The notes: a model not told the origin generated them from the sequence alone. A stretch of DNA of 34,380 nt from Chloroflexaceae bacterium (GCA_012031225.1 JAAUTZ010000038.1:1-34380), one strand, 5' to 3'. Shown: positions 24,586 through 33,991, numbered from the stretch's first letter. Numbers and translations are program-made.

Positions 24586-24633
24586 TGGGTTATCCTTTGG
24601 CTACAGCTAGCTACAGCTTTCTCTTATCTTTGT

Positions 24634-24662
24634 ATTGTCCCTGAGACGGGCCTGTCTGTCAA
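24634..24662 (-). promoter_or_regulatory. Promoter for the ROK operon
   Basis: On the minus strand TTGACA (24657-24662), 17 bases, GACAAT (24634-24639). It gives a leader of about 40 nt before the ATG at 24585. Confidence 0.6.
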
Positions 24663-24744
24663 CTCTTACGCGCAACCGCGAGACTGGCGGGCATCAACCA
24701 ATAGCCGAACGAGTTGTCCGGTGAGCTTCCCTGACACCTAGCCC

Positions 24745-26748
24745 CTAGCGCACCTGCACCTCTGCCAGCACCAGCGCATCGGTGCCGCTTAGGGCGGGAT
24801 CGGCGGGCACGCCCCCCACGAGCGGCAGGCGTTGCCCTGTCGTGGGGTCGTACCAGCCGATCAGGATGCGGTACGTACCTGTTTGCGCGGGTAGCTCGAG
24901 CGGAATCTCAAGCGGCATATACCGCCCCACTTGCCATGTGCTGGTGGGGTAGGGCAGATCAAGCTGGGCAACTCGTTGGCCCTGCCCATCCACCACATGC
25001 ACAAACAGCCAATCATCGTGGGGCAGCGGCGCACGCACCAGCCAATGGCACGTCAGCGTCAGGCGGGTGGCCGGCGCAAGCTGATCGAGCGCAGGAGCGG
25101 CATTGCAGCCGTGCAAGCCCAGCACAGCGCCAAAGGTTACAGGGGCGCGTGTCGGCTGTATTGCTACCTCTGGCGGCACATCGTAAATCCACGCATAGTC
25201 TACGCCGTGAATGGTGACAACATGGAGGGGCGGAACCTGCCCATAGAAGCGGTCAGAAGGGGGCAGCGGCGCACCGCCTTGGACCTCGCTCAGATAGACA
25301 ACCAGATAGCCCGCATTGCGGCGTAGCTCGCCCTCACGCGGAAAGAAGGCTTGGGCCCCCGCTTTCATGTATGGGTTGAGCGAGGTAATCATGCGGCTGA
25401 CGGTGAGAACACCGGTAATATCCTCTTGCTGATTCAGCCAATCCGCCACCAGATTGAAGCCCTCGCCCCAGCCCGCACTCAGGGTGCGGGCCCCCATCGG
25501 CGCACCACCGAGCAGTTGATTGAAGGCGGCGATGCTGTAGGGGTGCCAGAGCGCAATGTTGAGCGTTGCGAGGAGTGCAAGCAGAGCCACGCCCCCACGC
25601 TGCCACAGGCGGGCTGCCGCAGGGCGGAGGCGGGCGGTTGCCCCAGCGAGCAAGCCGCCCCAGCCGGCCGCCGCCAGCACATCCAGCAACGGAAACACCG
25701 GCAAGATGTAGCGGTTGAACTGCTTGGCAAACAGGCTCATCGCACATACAAACAGCACCACAAAGACGATCAGGAGCAGCAGCGTGGGGCGGGCGGGGCG
25801 CACCACCGGCTGCCGCCACACCACCGGCAGGAGCAGCAGGCCCAGCATAGTGAGCGGCGTGAGCCGGAGCGCAATTGCCACCGGATAGTGCAGCACGCCC
25901 GGCACGTCGGTGCGCTGCCCCAGAAAGAAGTTACCACTCTGATGGGGTTGGATGCCCTCCGCTGTCACCCCCACCTTGAACAGTTCCAGCACCTGTAGCG
26001 GCGCAGCCCACAGAGCCGGATAGAGCAGCAGCAGCACGCCAAGATAGACCCCGCCCCAGATCAGCGCATCGGAGCTTGCCTGCCGCAGCCACTGCCGCCC
26101 GCAGCGTTCCTGCCAGCGCACCGCCCCGATCACCAGCAGGCTAAACGGTATAAGGATCACGCCCGGCGACTTGCTCAGCACGGCAAACGCCGCCCCCGCT
26201 GCCGCCAGTGCCAGCCAGTGCGGGCGATGGAGCGGGCTGTGCCGCCAGCTTGCCAGTGCCACAAGGCTGAGCAGCACGCCACTACTCAGCAGCGCATCTA
26301 CGTGTAGCAGGCGGCTGTAAGCGACGAAGAATGGATCGGTTGCCCAGAACACCGCTGCCAGCACTGCTATCGGGAGCCAGATCAGGCGGCGCAAGAGCGC
26401 AAACGCTACAAGCAGGATGGCCGTGTGCATCAGGACAACAGCGAGCCGCGCCGATGCGAGCAACAGCGCGAACGAGTCCGTCGGCAGGATGCCCGCCCGC
26501 AACAGCCCCTCGCGCACCGACGTGCCAATCGCACCGAGCCACATCGTCGTTACGCCGGGGTGCGGGGTGATCGCTGTGCCCGCCGGATCGCCGGCTTGCA
26601 GGGCTTGCAGGAACAGCTTGCTGCGCCGTAGCCAGAACTCGGCTTCATCGTGGGTGACAAACAAGCCCAAGTTTAACACACGCGGAAGCAGGAATAGCAA
26701 CGCCAACCCTAGCCACAGCCCTAGTGTTTGCAACCTGCGCCACTGCAC
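24745..26748 (-). CDS. Family-39 glycosyltransferase paralogue 1 (last gene of array)
   Basis: A 667-residue member of the same family as the three genes upstream. The acidic pair after the first membrane segment is FVTHDEAEFW, followed by the shared PHPGVTTMWLG. It is the most divergent copy: AKQFNRY replaces PKKFNRY, and it lacks the PDAGGNALLLP C-terminus common to the other three, ending instead SGTDALVLAEVQVR. The C-terminal beta-rich domain (RLTLTCHWLVRAPLPHDDWLFVHVVD...) is retained. It begins with GTG two bases after the previous stop, with GAAGGGA upstream as the ribosome site. No signal peptide other than the first membrane segment. Confidence 0.87.
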   Translation of the reverse strand: MQWRRLQTLGLWLGLALLFLLPRVLNLGLFVTHDEAEFWLRRSKLFLQALQAGDPAGTAITPHPGVTTMWLGAIGTSVREGLLRAGILPTDSFALLLASARLAVVLMHTAILLVAFALLRRLIWLPIAVLAAVFWATDPFFVAYSRLLHVDALLSSGVLLSLVALASWRHSPLHRPHWLALAAAGAAFAVLSKSPGVILIPFSLLVIGAVRWQERCGRQWLRQASSDALIWGGVYLGVLLLLYPALWAAPLQVLELFKVGVTAEGIQPHQSGNFFLGQRTDVPGVLHYPVAIALRLTPLTMLGLLLLPVVWRQPVVRPARPTLLLLIVFVVLFVCAMSLFAKQFNRYILPVFPLLDVLAAAGWGGLLAGATARLRPAAARLWQRGGVALLALLATLNIALWHPYSIAAFNQLLGGAPMGARTLSAGWGEGFNLVADWLNQQEDITGVLTVSRMITSLNPYMKAGAQAFFPREGELRRNAGYLVVYLSEVQGGAPLPPSDRFYGQVPPLHVVTIHGVDYAWIYDVPPEVAIQPTRAPVTFGAVLGLHGCNAAPALDQLAPATRLTLTCHWLVRAPLPHDDWLFVHVVDGQGQRVAQLDLPYPTSTWQVGRYMPLEIPLELPAQTGTYRILIGWYDPTTGQRLPLVGGVPADPALSGTDALVLAEVQVR

Positions 26749-26750
26749 GG

Positions 26751-28865
26751 CTAGCGCATCCCTTCAGGGGCGGGCGGCTCCGGTGCGCCCAGCGTCATCG
26801 GGAGTAGCAGCGCATTGCCGCCCGCATCCGGTGCGTCGGGCGGTGGCGGCGTAGCAACGGGCAGCCGCGCAAAGGTTGCCGGATCGTACAGCCCTAGGGC
26901 CAGCCAATACGCGCCGTCGGCTAGATCGGGCGGGAGCGGCAGCACATGCCGCCATGTGTAGACCCGCGCAGCTTGCCATGTTGCGAGCGGTGCGCTCAGT
27001 CCGGCGGGCGGCACATCGGCTTGGGCAAGGCGGTTGCCCTGCTGATCGAGCAGGTGCAGAAACAGGAGCGGCTCCGGCAGGGGCGGGCTAGCACTGTGCC
27101 ATTGCAGCGTCACATCGAGCTGATCGGCGGTGGGGCGGGCAAGGCTGTAGCCCCGTAGCGTGACGGTATGCGGCGCAGCCCCAAACTGGTCAGCGCGTTC
27201 GTGCTGCATGCGCGGCGGGATCTGGTAGATCCGGGCGTGCGGCACGCCATGCAACGTAACCGTATGCACAGGCGTAGCACGCGGGTAGAATTGATCGAAG
27301 GGCGGAAAGACGATCCCCTGCGTCTGGTAGATGTAGACCACCGCGTAGCCCGCCTGATCGGGGATGGTGCTGCCGCGTGGCGTGATGATCTGTGCGCCGT
27401 GTTGCAAGTAAGGCCCCACAACATTCGCTTTGATCGAGAGGGTCAGCACGCCCGTAATATCCTCCTGCTGATTCAGCCACGCCGCCACTTGGTCGTAGCC
27501 TTCGCCCCACCCAGAGGAGAACATCCACGTTCCGGCGCGGGTTCCGCCCAACAGTTGGTTGAACGCAACAATCGCATACGGATGCCAGAAGGCGGCATTC
27601 AGCGCGGCGAGGGCAATCAGCGTAGTGAGGGTTGCCTGTTGCACCAGCGTGTGCAGGCGCGGCTGAACAGTGCGCGTGAGCCACGCCATCCCACCGACGA
27701 TGCCCGCCGCCGCGAGGATGTTCAGAGCGGGAAAGACGGGCACGATATAACGGTTGAACTTCTTGGGGAAGCCGCTCATAGCGAGCGTGAACAGCAGCAC
27801 AAACAGCCCCAAGATCAGCAGGGTGCGCTGGAATGGCTGCACCTGAGGCTGCCGCCACACCACCGGCAGCAGCAGCAAGCCCAGCAGCATGTGGGGTGTG
27901 GTTCGCATAAGGATAGCCATCAGGTAGAAATCCCAGCCCGGCACCGGATTGACGCGCCCCATGTAGTAGTTGCCAACTTGGTGGGGCTGTGCGCCTTCCG
28001 CCGTCACCCCCGTTGTAAACAGTGCGAGCACTTGCAATGGAGCGGCCCACAGCGCGGGGTAGAGCAGGAGCAAGGTGAGGGCATAGGCACTGCCCCAGAC
28101 CACCCCCGCCCGCACTGCCTGCATCAGCCAGCCGCGCCAGCCCTGCGGCGCAAGGCGGGCCTGCCAATACGCATATAGCACCACCACCCCCGCAAACGGC
28201 ACAAGCATGATGCCGGGCGATTTGCTCAATACGGCAAACGCCGCAGCAACGCCCGATGCCACCAGCCAGTAGGGGCGGATGTGCGGGCGCGGATCATCGA
28301 GCCAACACGCCAGCGCGAGGATGCTCAACGTTGCGCCAGTCATCAGCAGCGCATCCACATGCAGCAGGCGGCTGTAGGCAATCACAAACGGATCGGCGGC
28401 CCAAAACACCGCACCGAGCAGGGCAATCGGCGGCTCGACGAGGCGCAGCAGCATGGCATAGCCCAGCAAGATCGCGGCGGTATGTGCGAGCGCAAGTGGC
28501 AGACGCATCAACGCCATCTGCGTGGCATAGTCCATATTCGCCACCATGCCGCTGGACTCTACCGCCTGCCGCAGCAGGATGCCCGCACTGCCTAGCCACA
28601 TCGTCGTTACGCCGGGGTGGGTCGAGATTGCGGTATCGCCGAAGTTGCCCGTGCTTAGGGCGTTCAGGAAGATCAGCGAGCGGCGCGTCCAGAAATTGAC
28701 TTCATCGTCGGTGACAAACTGCCCCAGATTCAACACACGCGGCAAGAGGGCAATCAAGCCGACGGTGAGCCACAGCACCGCCGGATGCAGCGCAACGTGA
28801 ACCAGCGCAGGTGTGGGCACAGGGCTAACGAGGGGAGCTGGGCGGGTCGAACTGGTCTCGCTCAC
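26751..28865 (-). CDS. Family-39 glycosyltransferase paralogue 2
   Basis: 704 residues. The GTG at 28865 (VSETSSTRPAP) is chosen: AGGAG lies eight bases before it and it overlaps the preceding stop as GTGA, whereas the in-frame codon at 29084 lies far inside the upstream gene. The first membrane segment is followed by the catalytic-type FVTDDEVNFW and by HPGVTTMWLGSAG. FPKKFNRYIVPVFPALN marks the conserved basic loop, and GWGEGYDQVAAWLNQQEDITGVL begins the extracytoplasmic part. The tail carries LQWHSASPPLPEPLLFLHLLDQQGNRLAQADVP and ends with PDAGGNALLLP, closely matching paralogue 3, so these two are probably the most recent duplicates. Confidence 0.88.
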   Translation of the reverse strand: MSETSSTRPAPLVSPVPTPALVHVALHPAVLWLTVGLIALLPRVLNLGQFVTDDEVNFWTRRSLIFLNALSTGNFGDTAISTHPGVTTMWLGSAGILLRQAVESSGMVANMDYATQMALMRLPLALAHTAAILLGYAMLLRLVEPPIALLGAVFWAADPFVIAYSRLLHVDALLMTGATLSILALACWLDDPRPHIRPYWLVASGVAAAFAVLSKSPGIMLVPFAGVVVLYAYWQARLAPQGWRGWLMQAVRAGVVWGSAYALTLLLLYPALWAAPLQVLALFTTGVTAEGAQPHQVGNYYMGRVNPVPGWDFYLMAILMRTTPHMLLGLLLLPVVWRQPQVQPFQRTLLILGLFVLLFTLAMSGFPKKFNRYIVPVFPALNILAAAGIVGGMAWLTRTVQPRLHTLVQQATLTTLIALAALNAAFWHPYAIVAFNQLLGGTRAGTWMFSSGWGEGYDQVAAWLNQQEDITGVLTLSIKANVVGPYLQHGAQIITPRGSTIPDQAGYAVVYIYQTQGIVFPPFDQFYPRATPVHTVTLHGVPHARIYQIPPRMQHERADQFGAAPHTVTLRGYSLARPTADQLDVTLQWHSASPPLPEPLLFLHLLDQQGNRLAQADVPPAGLSAPLATWQAARVYTWRHVLPLPPDLADGAYWLALGLYDPATFARLPVATPPPPDAPDAGGNALLLPMTLGAPEPPAPEGMR

Positions 28866-30940
28866 GGGGTTGGCTCCTGTGCGCTCGCAGTACCCAACTC
28901 GATAGGCAACAGCAGCGCATTGCCGCCCGCATTTGGTGCATCGGGTGGAGGTGGAGGAGCGACGGGCAGCCGCCCCAATGTTGCCGGATCGTACAGCCCC
29001 ACTGCCAACCAATACGGGCCCGGCGGCAGATCGGCAGGAAGCAACAGCGGGTGCGTCCATGTGTAGGTGCGGCGCGGGGACCACGCGGCGAGCGGCAAGC
29101 TATCGCCAAGCAGGGGGACATCGGCTTGGGCAAGGCGGTTGCCAGCCGCATCAAGCAGGTGCAAGAACAGCAACGGCTCCGGCTGCGGGCGGGCAGGCGT
29201 GGGCAGCTGCCATTGCAGGGTAACGCTGAGTGCGCTGGTGGTATGCGCGAGGCTATAGCCGCGTAGCACGAGCGGTGCATTAGGCAGGCCAAACTGATCG
29301 TTGCGGGCGACATCTACGGGTGGCGGAACATGGTAGATCCACGCATACGCAACGCCGTGAATGGTGACGGTATGCACGGGAAGTTCGCGCCCATAGAAGG
29401 CATCGAAGGGCGGGCGTAGGCGTTCGCGCTGCGGTGCGGCAACATCTATCACAACGTAGCCCGTCTGCGCTGGCAACACGCCTTGCTCGGCGGCGGTGGT
29501 TTGGGCACCATACACAAGGTAGGGCTGCAATGGGCGGCGGAGCGTGCTTGCAATTCGCACACCGGTAATCTCTGGTTGTTGGTTTAGCCACGCCGCCACC
29601 TGCTCCATGCCCTCGCCCCAGCTAATCACAAAGGTGCGTGCGCCCATCGGTGCGCCACCGAGTGCCTGATTAAACGCGGCTATGTGATAGGGGTGCCACC
29701 ACCACCCATTGAGGAGGGCGAGCGCGGCAATCGTGGCCGCCCCCAATGGCAGGGCCCGGGCCGGCGCGGGGGGCTGCCGCAGGCGGGCAAGCCATGTCAC
29801 GGCGGCACTGAGCGCAACCGCCGCAAGGATGTTGACGGCGGGAAAGACCATCACGAGGTAGCGGTTGAACTTCTTCGGGAAAAGGCTCATTGCCAGCGTG
29901 AACAGCAGGATAAACACGACGAGCACAAGCAGGCTGCGGCGGGCAGCAGGCGTTAGCCCCAGCAGTGGCTCCAGCCGCAACCACACCAATGGCAACAGCA
30001 GTAGCCCCAGCAGGCTGATCGGGGTGGTGCGGAGGGCGAGCGCAACTGGATAGAACAGCATACCCGGCGTATCCAGCACTTGCCCCAGAAAGAAGTTACC
30101 CTGCATATGTGGTACGGCTCCTTCTGCCTCCACCCCAAAGCGCAACCAGCCATACACTCCCAGCGGATCGGACCATACGGCGGGATAGACCACCACAAGT
30201 GTCAGCAGGAATGTGCCCCCCCACGCCGCGCCCGTTGTGAGGATGTGGCGCACGGGGTTGCCTGTTGCGGGCGCGGCAAGGATCGCCATGCCTGCAATGA
30301 TTGGCAGCAGCACCAGTGCGGGCGATTTGCTGAGGACGGCAAGTCCGGCGCACACTGCCGAGAGCAGCAGATAGCCCCATTGCGGGCGGTGCTGCCAGTA
30401 GATACATGCCGCCAAGAGGCTGAGTGTAGCCAAACTTGTCATCAGCCCATCTACGTGCAAGATCCGGCTGAACGCCAACACAAACGGATCGGTAGCCCAC
30501 AACACCGCCGCGAGCAGCGCAACCGCAAATGGCAACATGCGCTGCAAGAGTACGAAGCCCAGCACAATTGCCCCCGTATGCACCAGCGCGGCAGGCAGGC
30601 GATAGAACAGCACCAGCGTGGCATAGTCGGGGTTGGGGAGCCAGCCCGCCGCCGCCACGCTATCCCGGAGCCACAGCCCCGCCGCACCGAGCCACATCGT
30701 CGTGACACCCGGATGCGAGCTGATCGCCGTAGCCGCATAGTCACCCATGCGGATCGCCTCACGGAAGCGTTGCGAACGCTCAAACCAGAATGTCACCTCA
30801 TCGAGCGTGACAAAGCCGCCCAAGCTGTGCAAGCGTAGGGGCAGGGCAATCGCTACGAGCAGCAGCAGGGACCACCCGTGCCGGGCACGAAAGCGCAAGC
30901 GAGATTGTTCATTGGGCAGCGTTTGCAAGATGTGCATCAT
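28862..30940 (-). CDS. Family-39 glycosyltransferase paralogue 3
   Basis: 692 residues. It begins MMHILQTLPNEQ, four bases after the stop of paralogue 4; the next codon is also ATG, and the ribosome site is weak (AGG within TTAGGTAA). FVTLDEVTFW supplies the acidic pair and SHPGVTTMWLGAAG the next conserved loop. ATDPFVLAFSRILHVDGLM and FPKKFNRYLVMVFPAVN match the corresponding blocks of the other copies. The C-terminal domain is VTLQWQLPTPARPQPEPLLFLHLLDAAGNRLAQADVPLLG, ending PNAGGNALLLPIELG. Confidence 0.88.
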   Translation of the reverse strand: MMHILQTLPNEQSRLRFRARHGWSLLLLVAIALPLRLHSLGGFVTLDEVTFWFERSQRFREAIRMGDYAATAISSHPGVTTMWLGAAGLWLRDSVAAAGWLPNPDYATLVLFYRLPAALVHTGAIVLGFVLLQRMLPFAVALLAAVLWATDPFVLAFSRILHVDGLMTSLATLSLLAACIYWQHRPQWGYLLLSAVCAGLAVLSKSPALVLLPIIAGMAILAAPATGNPVRHILTTGAAWGGTFLLTLVVVYPAVWSDPLGVYGWLRFGVEAEGAVPHMQGNFFLGQVLDTPGMLFYPVALALRTTPISLLGLLLLPLVWLRLEPLLGLTPAARRSLLVLVVFILLFTLAMSLFPKKFNRYLVMVFPAVNILAAVALSAAVTWLARLRQPPAPARALPLGAATIAALALLNGWWWHPYHIAAFNQALGGAPMGARTFVISWGEGMEQVAAWLNQQPEITGVRIASTLRRPLQPYLVYGAQTTAAEQGVLPAQTGYVVIDVAAPQRERLRPPFDAFYGRELPVHTVTIHGVAYAWIYHVPPPVDVARNDQFGLPNAPLVLRGYSLAHTTSALSVTLQWQLPTPARPQPEPLLFLHLLDAAGNRLAQADVPLLGDSLPLAAWSPRRTYTWTHPLLLPADLPPGPYWLAVGLYDPATLGRLPVAPPPPPDAPNAGGNALLLPIELGTASAQEPTP

Positions 30941-30944
30941 TTAC

Positions 30945-33053
30945 CTAACGCACCACAAGCGGCAACAGCAGCGCATTGCCGCCCGCATCAGGGGCTATGG
31001 GCGGCGCAGGCGTGGCTACCGACAGGCGGGCAAATGTTACTGGATTGTACAGCCCGATAGCCAGCCAGTACGTATCCGGCGGCAGATCGGCGGGCACGGG
31101 CAGGGGATGCGCCCACGTCAGGGTGCGCCCTACTTGCCATGACGTTGGGGGCTGGGCGGTTCCGGCGGGCGACACGTCAATCTGGGCCACTTTCTGCCCC
31201 TGTGGATCCAGCACATGCACAAACATCAGGTACTCCTGCATCGGTGGCTGCTGGGCCTGCCACTGCACCGTCAAGGTGATGCCGTGCCCGCCGCGCAAGC
31301 CCTCCAGATCGGTCTGGGTGCCGCGTAGGGTCAGGGCATCGCCGAAGGTTGCATTGTGCAGATCGGCGATGGGCGGCGCAAGCTGATATACAGATGCGAG
31401 TGTTACGCCATGTGCCTGCACGGTATAGACAGGCGTTTGGTTGGCATACACGGCTCCAAATGGCGCGGCGGGTATGCCCCGTTGGGTATGGCGCACGTAG
31501 ATCAGGGCGTAGCCATCCTGCACCGCGAATTGCCCATTGCGCGGCGTGCTACTCTGTGCGCCACGCATCAGGAAGGGTTGTAGCGAGTTAATCATGGTGC
31601 TGGACACGCGCACCCCCGTAATATCGGGCTGCCCATTCAGCCAACGCGCTGCCTCGCCTAGCCCCTCGCCATCGCCGATCAGGAAGGTACGCTCGGCGCG
31701 AGGTGCGCCCCCGACGATCTGATTATAGGCGATCACGCCGTAGGGGTGCCACCAGAGCATATTCAGCGCGGCGAGGCTAATCAATGCCGCCACCCCGAAC
31801 GGCAACACTCGCGCTGCAAGCGGAACAGCCCCACCGCGCAGATCACGCAGGCGCAGCAAGGCCCACACCCAGCCCGTCGCAGCGAGGATGTCGAGGGCGG
31901 GAAACACAGGCACACTGTAGCGGTTGAGCTTTTTAGGGAATAGGCTCATCGCAAGTACAAATACTAAGATGTAGGCGGCCAACAACGCCAGCATGCGCCG
32001 CGTGCTAGCACTGTCAGCATCGCGCCGCCACACGAACGGCAGCAACAGCAATCCGATCAGCGTGAGTGGGGTTGTCCGCATGAGCAGTGCAACCGGATAG
32101 TAACGAGCATCGGGGGTATCGGTTGCTTGCCCCAAGAAGAAGTTGCCGATCACATGCGGGCTTGCGCCTTCAATTTCCACGCCGACCCGCATTTGCTGCC
32201 ACGCCCGCGCCGGATCCACCCATAACGCCGGATAACACAGCCACAGCGTTAGGGCGAAGGTGGCTGCCCACGCCCCTAGCGCAAGCAGCACGCGACGCAG
32301 GGGCATGCCGTCGTAGTGCCATGCCGCAATCCCCGCCAAGCCAATGATCGGGATCACGGCCACGCCGGGCGATTTGCTCAAGGTGGCCAGTGCGCCTGCC
32401 CCCGCCGAGAGCAGCAGATATGCCGGATGCCCGCCGCGCACCCAGAAGATGCCGCCGGCCAACAGGCTGAGCGTAGCAAAGGTGGTCGTCAAGCCATCTA
32501 CGTGGAGGATGCGGGCATAGGCAACAACAAACGGATCCGTTGCCCAGAATGCCGCCGCCAACAGCGCAAGCGCGACTCCGCCCGGCTCTGGACTGCGGGT
32601 GGCAAACAGGCGATGCAGCAGCAGATAGCCGAGCAGCACCCCGCAGGTATGCACCAGCGCAATTGGCAGGCGCGAGAGGGTCAGGCTGAGCGGGAAGGGG
32701 ACATCGGCCAGCACGCCCGCCGCGACGAGGCTGTCGCGCAGGAGAATGCCCGCGCTGCCCAGCCACATCGTGGTTACGCCGGGGTGGGTAGACTGCGCGG
32801 TCTCAGCAAAATTGCCGCTCTGCATGGCATCAAGGAAGCGCATCGAGCGCGGCATCCAGAAGTTGATCTCATCGCTATCGAGGAACAGGTGCAGCGTTAG
32901 CAGGCGCGGCACGCCCGCTAGCAGCAACACGCCCACCAACAGGAGCAGGCGCACAGCGAGGCGCACCCCGCGTGCTGCTGGTGCGCTCGTAGTGGGGGCT
33001 GCGCTCGACGGGGCTGCGGCTGATGGAGATAGCATACGCTCGTGTGCTGACAT
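30945..33053 (-). CDS. Family-39 glycosyltransferase paralogue 4 (first gene of array)
   Basis: A 702-residue integral membrane glycosyltransferase of the PMT/ArnT-like family 39 superfamily. These enzymes take a sugar from a polyprenyl-phosphate carrier and transfer it to a protein, lipid or glycan outside the membrane. After a short Ser/Ala-rich cytoplasmic start and the first membrane segment comes FLDSDEINFW, the position of the catalytic acid in the first extracytoplasmic loop. Other blocks are STHPGVTTMWLG, ATDPFVVAYARILHVDGL and FPKKLNRYSVPVFPALD. About ten membrane segments precede a C-terminal domain of about 200 residues rich in beta strands (ITLTVQWQAQQPPMQEYLMFVHVLD). The ATG at 33053 has no ribosome site; the ATG at 33035 is an alternative. 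The sugar and acceptor are unknown. Confidence 0.88.
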   Translation of the reverse strand: MSAHERMLSPSAAAPSSAAPTTSAPAARGVRLAVRLLLLVGVLLLAGVPRLLTLHLFLDSDEINFWMPRSMRFLDAMQSGNFAETAQSTHPGVTTMWLGSAGILLRDSLVAAGVLADVPFPLSLTLSRLPIALVHTCGVLLGYLLLHRLFATRSPEPGGVALALLAAAFWATDPFVVAYARILHVDGLTTTFATLSLLAGGIFWVRGGHPAYLLLSAGAGALATLSKSPGVAVIPIIGLAGIAAWHYDGMPLRRVLLALGAWAATFALTLWLCYPALWVDPARAWQQMRVGVEIEGASPHVIGNFFLGQATDTPDARYYPVALLMRTTPLTLIGLLLLPFVWRRDADSASTRRMLALLAAYILVFVLAMSLFPKKLNRYSVPVFPALDILAATGWVWALLRLRDLRGGAVPLAARVLPFGVAALISLAALNMLWWHPYGVIAYNQIVGGAPRAERTFLIGDGEGLGEAARWLNGQPDITGVRVSSTMINSLQPFLMRGAQSSTPRNGQFAVQDGYALIYVRHTQRGIPAAPFGAVYANQTPVYTVQAHGVTLASVYQLAPPIADLHNATFGDALTLRGTQTDLEGLRGGHGITLTVQWQAQQPPMQEYLMFVHVLDPQGQKVAQIDVSPAGTAQPPTSWQVGRTLTWAHPLPVPADLPPDTYWLAIGLYNPVTFARLSVATPAPPIAPDAGGNALLLPLVVR

Positions 33054-33077
33054 ATTTTTTGGCTGTGCCTCGTGTGT

Positions 33078-33106
33078 ATCCTAGCACAGGACGGCGTGCG
33101 GTGCAA
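33078..33106 (-). promoter_or_regulatory. Possible promoter of the glycosyltransferase operon
   Basis: On the minus strand TTGCAC (33101-33106), 17 bases, TAGGAT (33078-33083), with the start expected about 20 bases before the ATG at 33053. Both hexamers are imperfect. Confidence 0.4.
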
Positions 33107-33136
33107 TGTGAAGGAGGTGATAGGGATTAGGTGGGC

Positions 33137-33179
33137 GGGGATCAGGTGGCAGCGAATCCTGATCTGCCACCTGATCCCC
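33137..33179. terminator. Perfect 16-bp hairpin downstream of the sortase gene
   Basis: GGGGATCAGGTGGCAG (33137-33152) and CTGCCACCTGATCCCC (33164-33179) are exact complements around an 11-base loop, five bases after the sortase stop. It probably ends sortase transcription or insulates the glycosyltransferase operon promoter. It uses the same GATCAGGTG words as the other intergenic repeats of the window. No U-run follows on either strand. Confidence 0.7.
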
Positions 33180-33183
33180 GTTG

Positions 33184-33855
33184 CTACTCTGGTAGGGCAA
33201 TCGTGATCAAGCGGTGGCTCATATCCACCGTATTATCCACGACAATCTTGTCGCCGATGCACGAGACTAGCGTGAGTTGCTCGCGCCCCTGTGGGAGAAT
33301 GAAGTTGACCTGATCCGGCGTAACCCAAAGTTGCTCGGCAACGCGGTAGGTAAACACCTGCCCGGCCTCATTGTGCAGCGCAATCGTGGCACCCACCTGA
33401 AGTTCGTGCAGCCGCGCAAACGGCGCGGGAATCTCCGGCGCATCGCGGAAGCGCAGCACATGCCCCCACAGCACGACATTCTCACCTGCGCCGGGCAGGG
33501 CACTGTAGAAGTACCAGCCAATATCATGCTTGGGCACAATCGGCACGCGCTCGGTATCTAAGCCCACTGGCACAAGCGGCTGATCAACGGCAATTGCATC
33601 AATCACGACCCGGATCGGATCACCCGCCAGAACCGCCGGTTGGGGCACAGCTGTCACGGCAATCCGTGGCTCGGCGGCGGCATCTAGCTCCGGCAGATCG
33701 AGCGGCACATCCGGCGCACGCGCAGGCTGCACAGGCACCCCAACGGTTGCTGTTGCGAGGGGCACGGGTACAGTCGGCAAGGGTTGCCCGCTTGCACCAC
33801 AGCCCTGTATGAAGAATATGCTTCCGAATAGCAGGATAAGCCAACGTTGAAACAT
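33184..33855 (-). CDS. Sortase-family transpeptidase with lipoprotein signal
   Basis: A 223-residue sortase. The N-terminus MFQRWLILLFGSIFFIQGCGASG is a lipoprotein signal with lipobox FIQGC (Cys19), so the enzyme should be lipid-anchored outside the cytoplasmic membrane rather than held by a membrane helix. A Pro/Val/Ala-rich spacer (about 25-75) follows. The catalytic core has His132 in LWGHV, Cys199 in LTLVSC and Arg215 in SHRLI, all three catalytic positions. Sortases cut a C-terminal sorting signal and join the protein to a surface amine. The ATG at 33855 is preceded by GAGAGGAG; further upstream in-frame sequence runs into the divergent gene. It is divergent from a secreted Thr/Pro-rich protein, a natural candidate partner. 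Confidence 0.87.
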   Translation of the reverse strand: MFQRWLILLFGSIFFIQGCGASGQPLPTVPVPLATATVGVPVQPARAPDVPLDLPELDAAAEPRIAVTAVPQPAVLAGDPIRVVIDAIAVDQPLVPVGLDTERVPIVPKHDIGWYFYSALPGAGENVVLWGHVLRFRDAPEIPAPFARLHELQVGATIALHNEAGQVFTYRVAEQLWVTPDQVNFILPQGREQLTLVSCIGDKIVVDNTVDMSHRLITIALPE

Positions 33856-33991
33856 TCCTGTAACTCCTCTCATCAGACTTGCCAATATAGTATATAATAG
33901 AATCACAATAATTCGCTCTACGTCTCCAACGTAATTGTTAACATTGCGGCGAACATCAGGGGGATGGTTGCCCGCAGGGGAGAAGTGTCGT
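33856..33991. promoter_or_regulatory. AT-rich divergent promoter region
   Basis: The stretch around 33885-33935 is the most AT-rich of this part of the window and offers TATAAT on the plus strand (33893-33898) and TATTAT/TATACT on the minus strand. No -35 partner at 17 bases is convincing for either direction, so exact promoters are left open. Confidence 0.4.

Noticed and set aside
27168-28178. A long open frame on the plus strand opposite glycosyltransferase 2.
   Set aside because: Its composition (His/Arg/Gln-rich) is that of an antisense shadow, and similar plus-strand shadows occur opposite each paralogue.
33111-33313. A near-complete anti-Shine-Dalgarno complement (AAGGAGGTGAT) on the plus strand, followed by an open frame from GTG at 33131.
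   Set aside because: The frame runs through the perfect hairpin and then antisense to the sortase, with no protein-like features; taken as coincidence.
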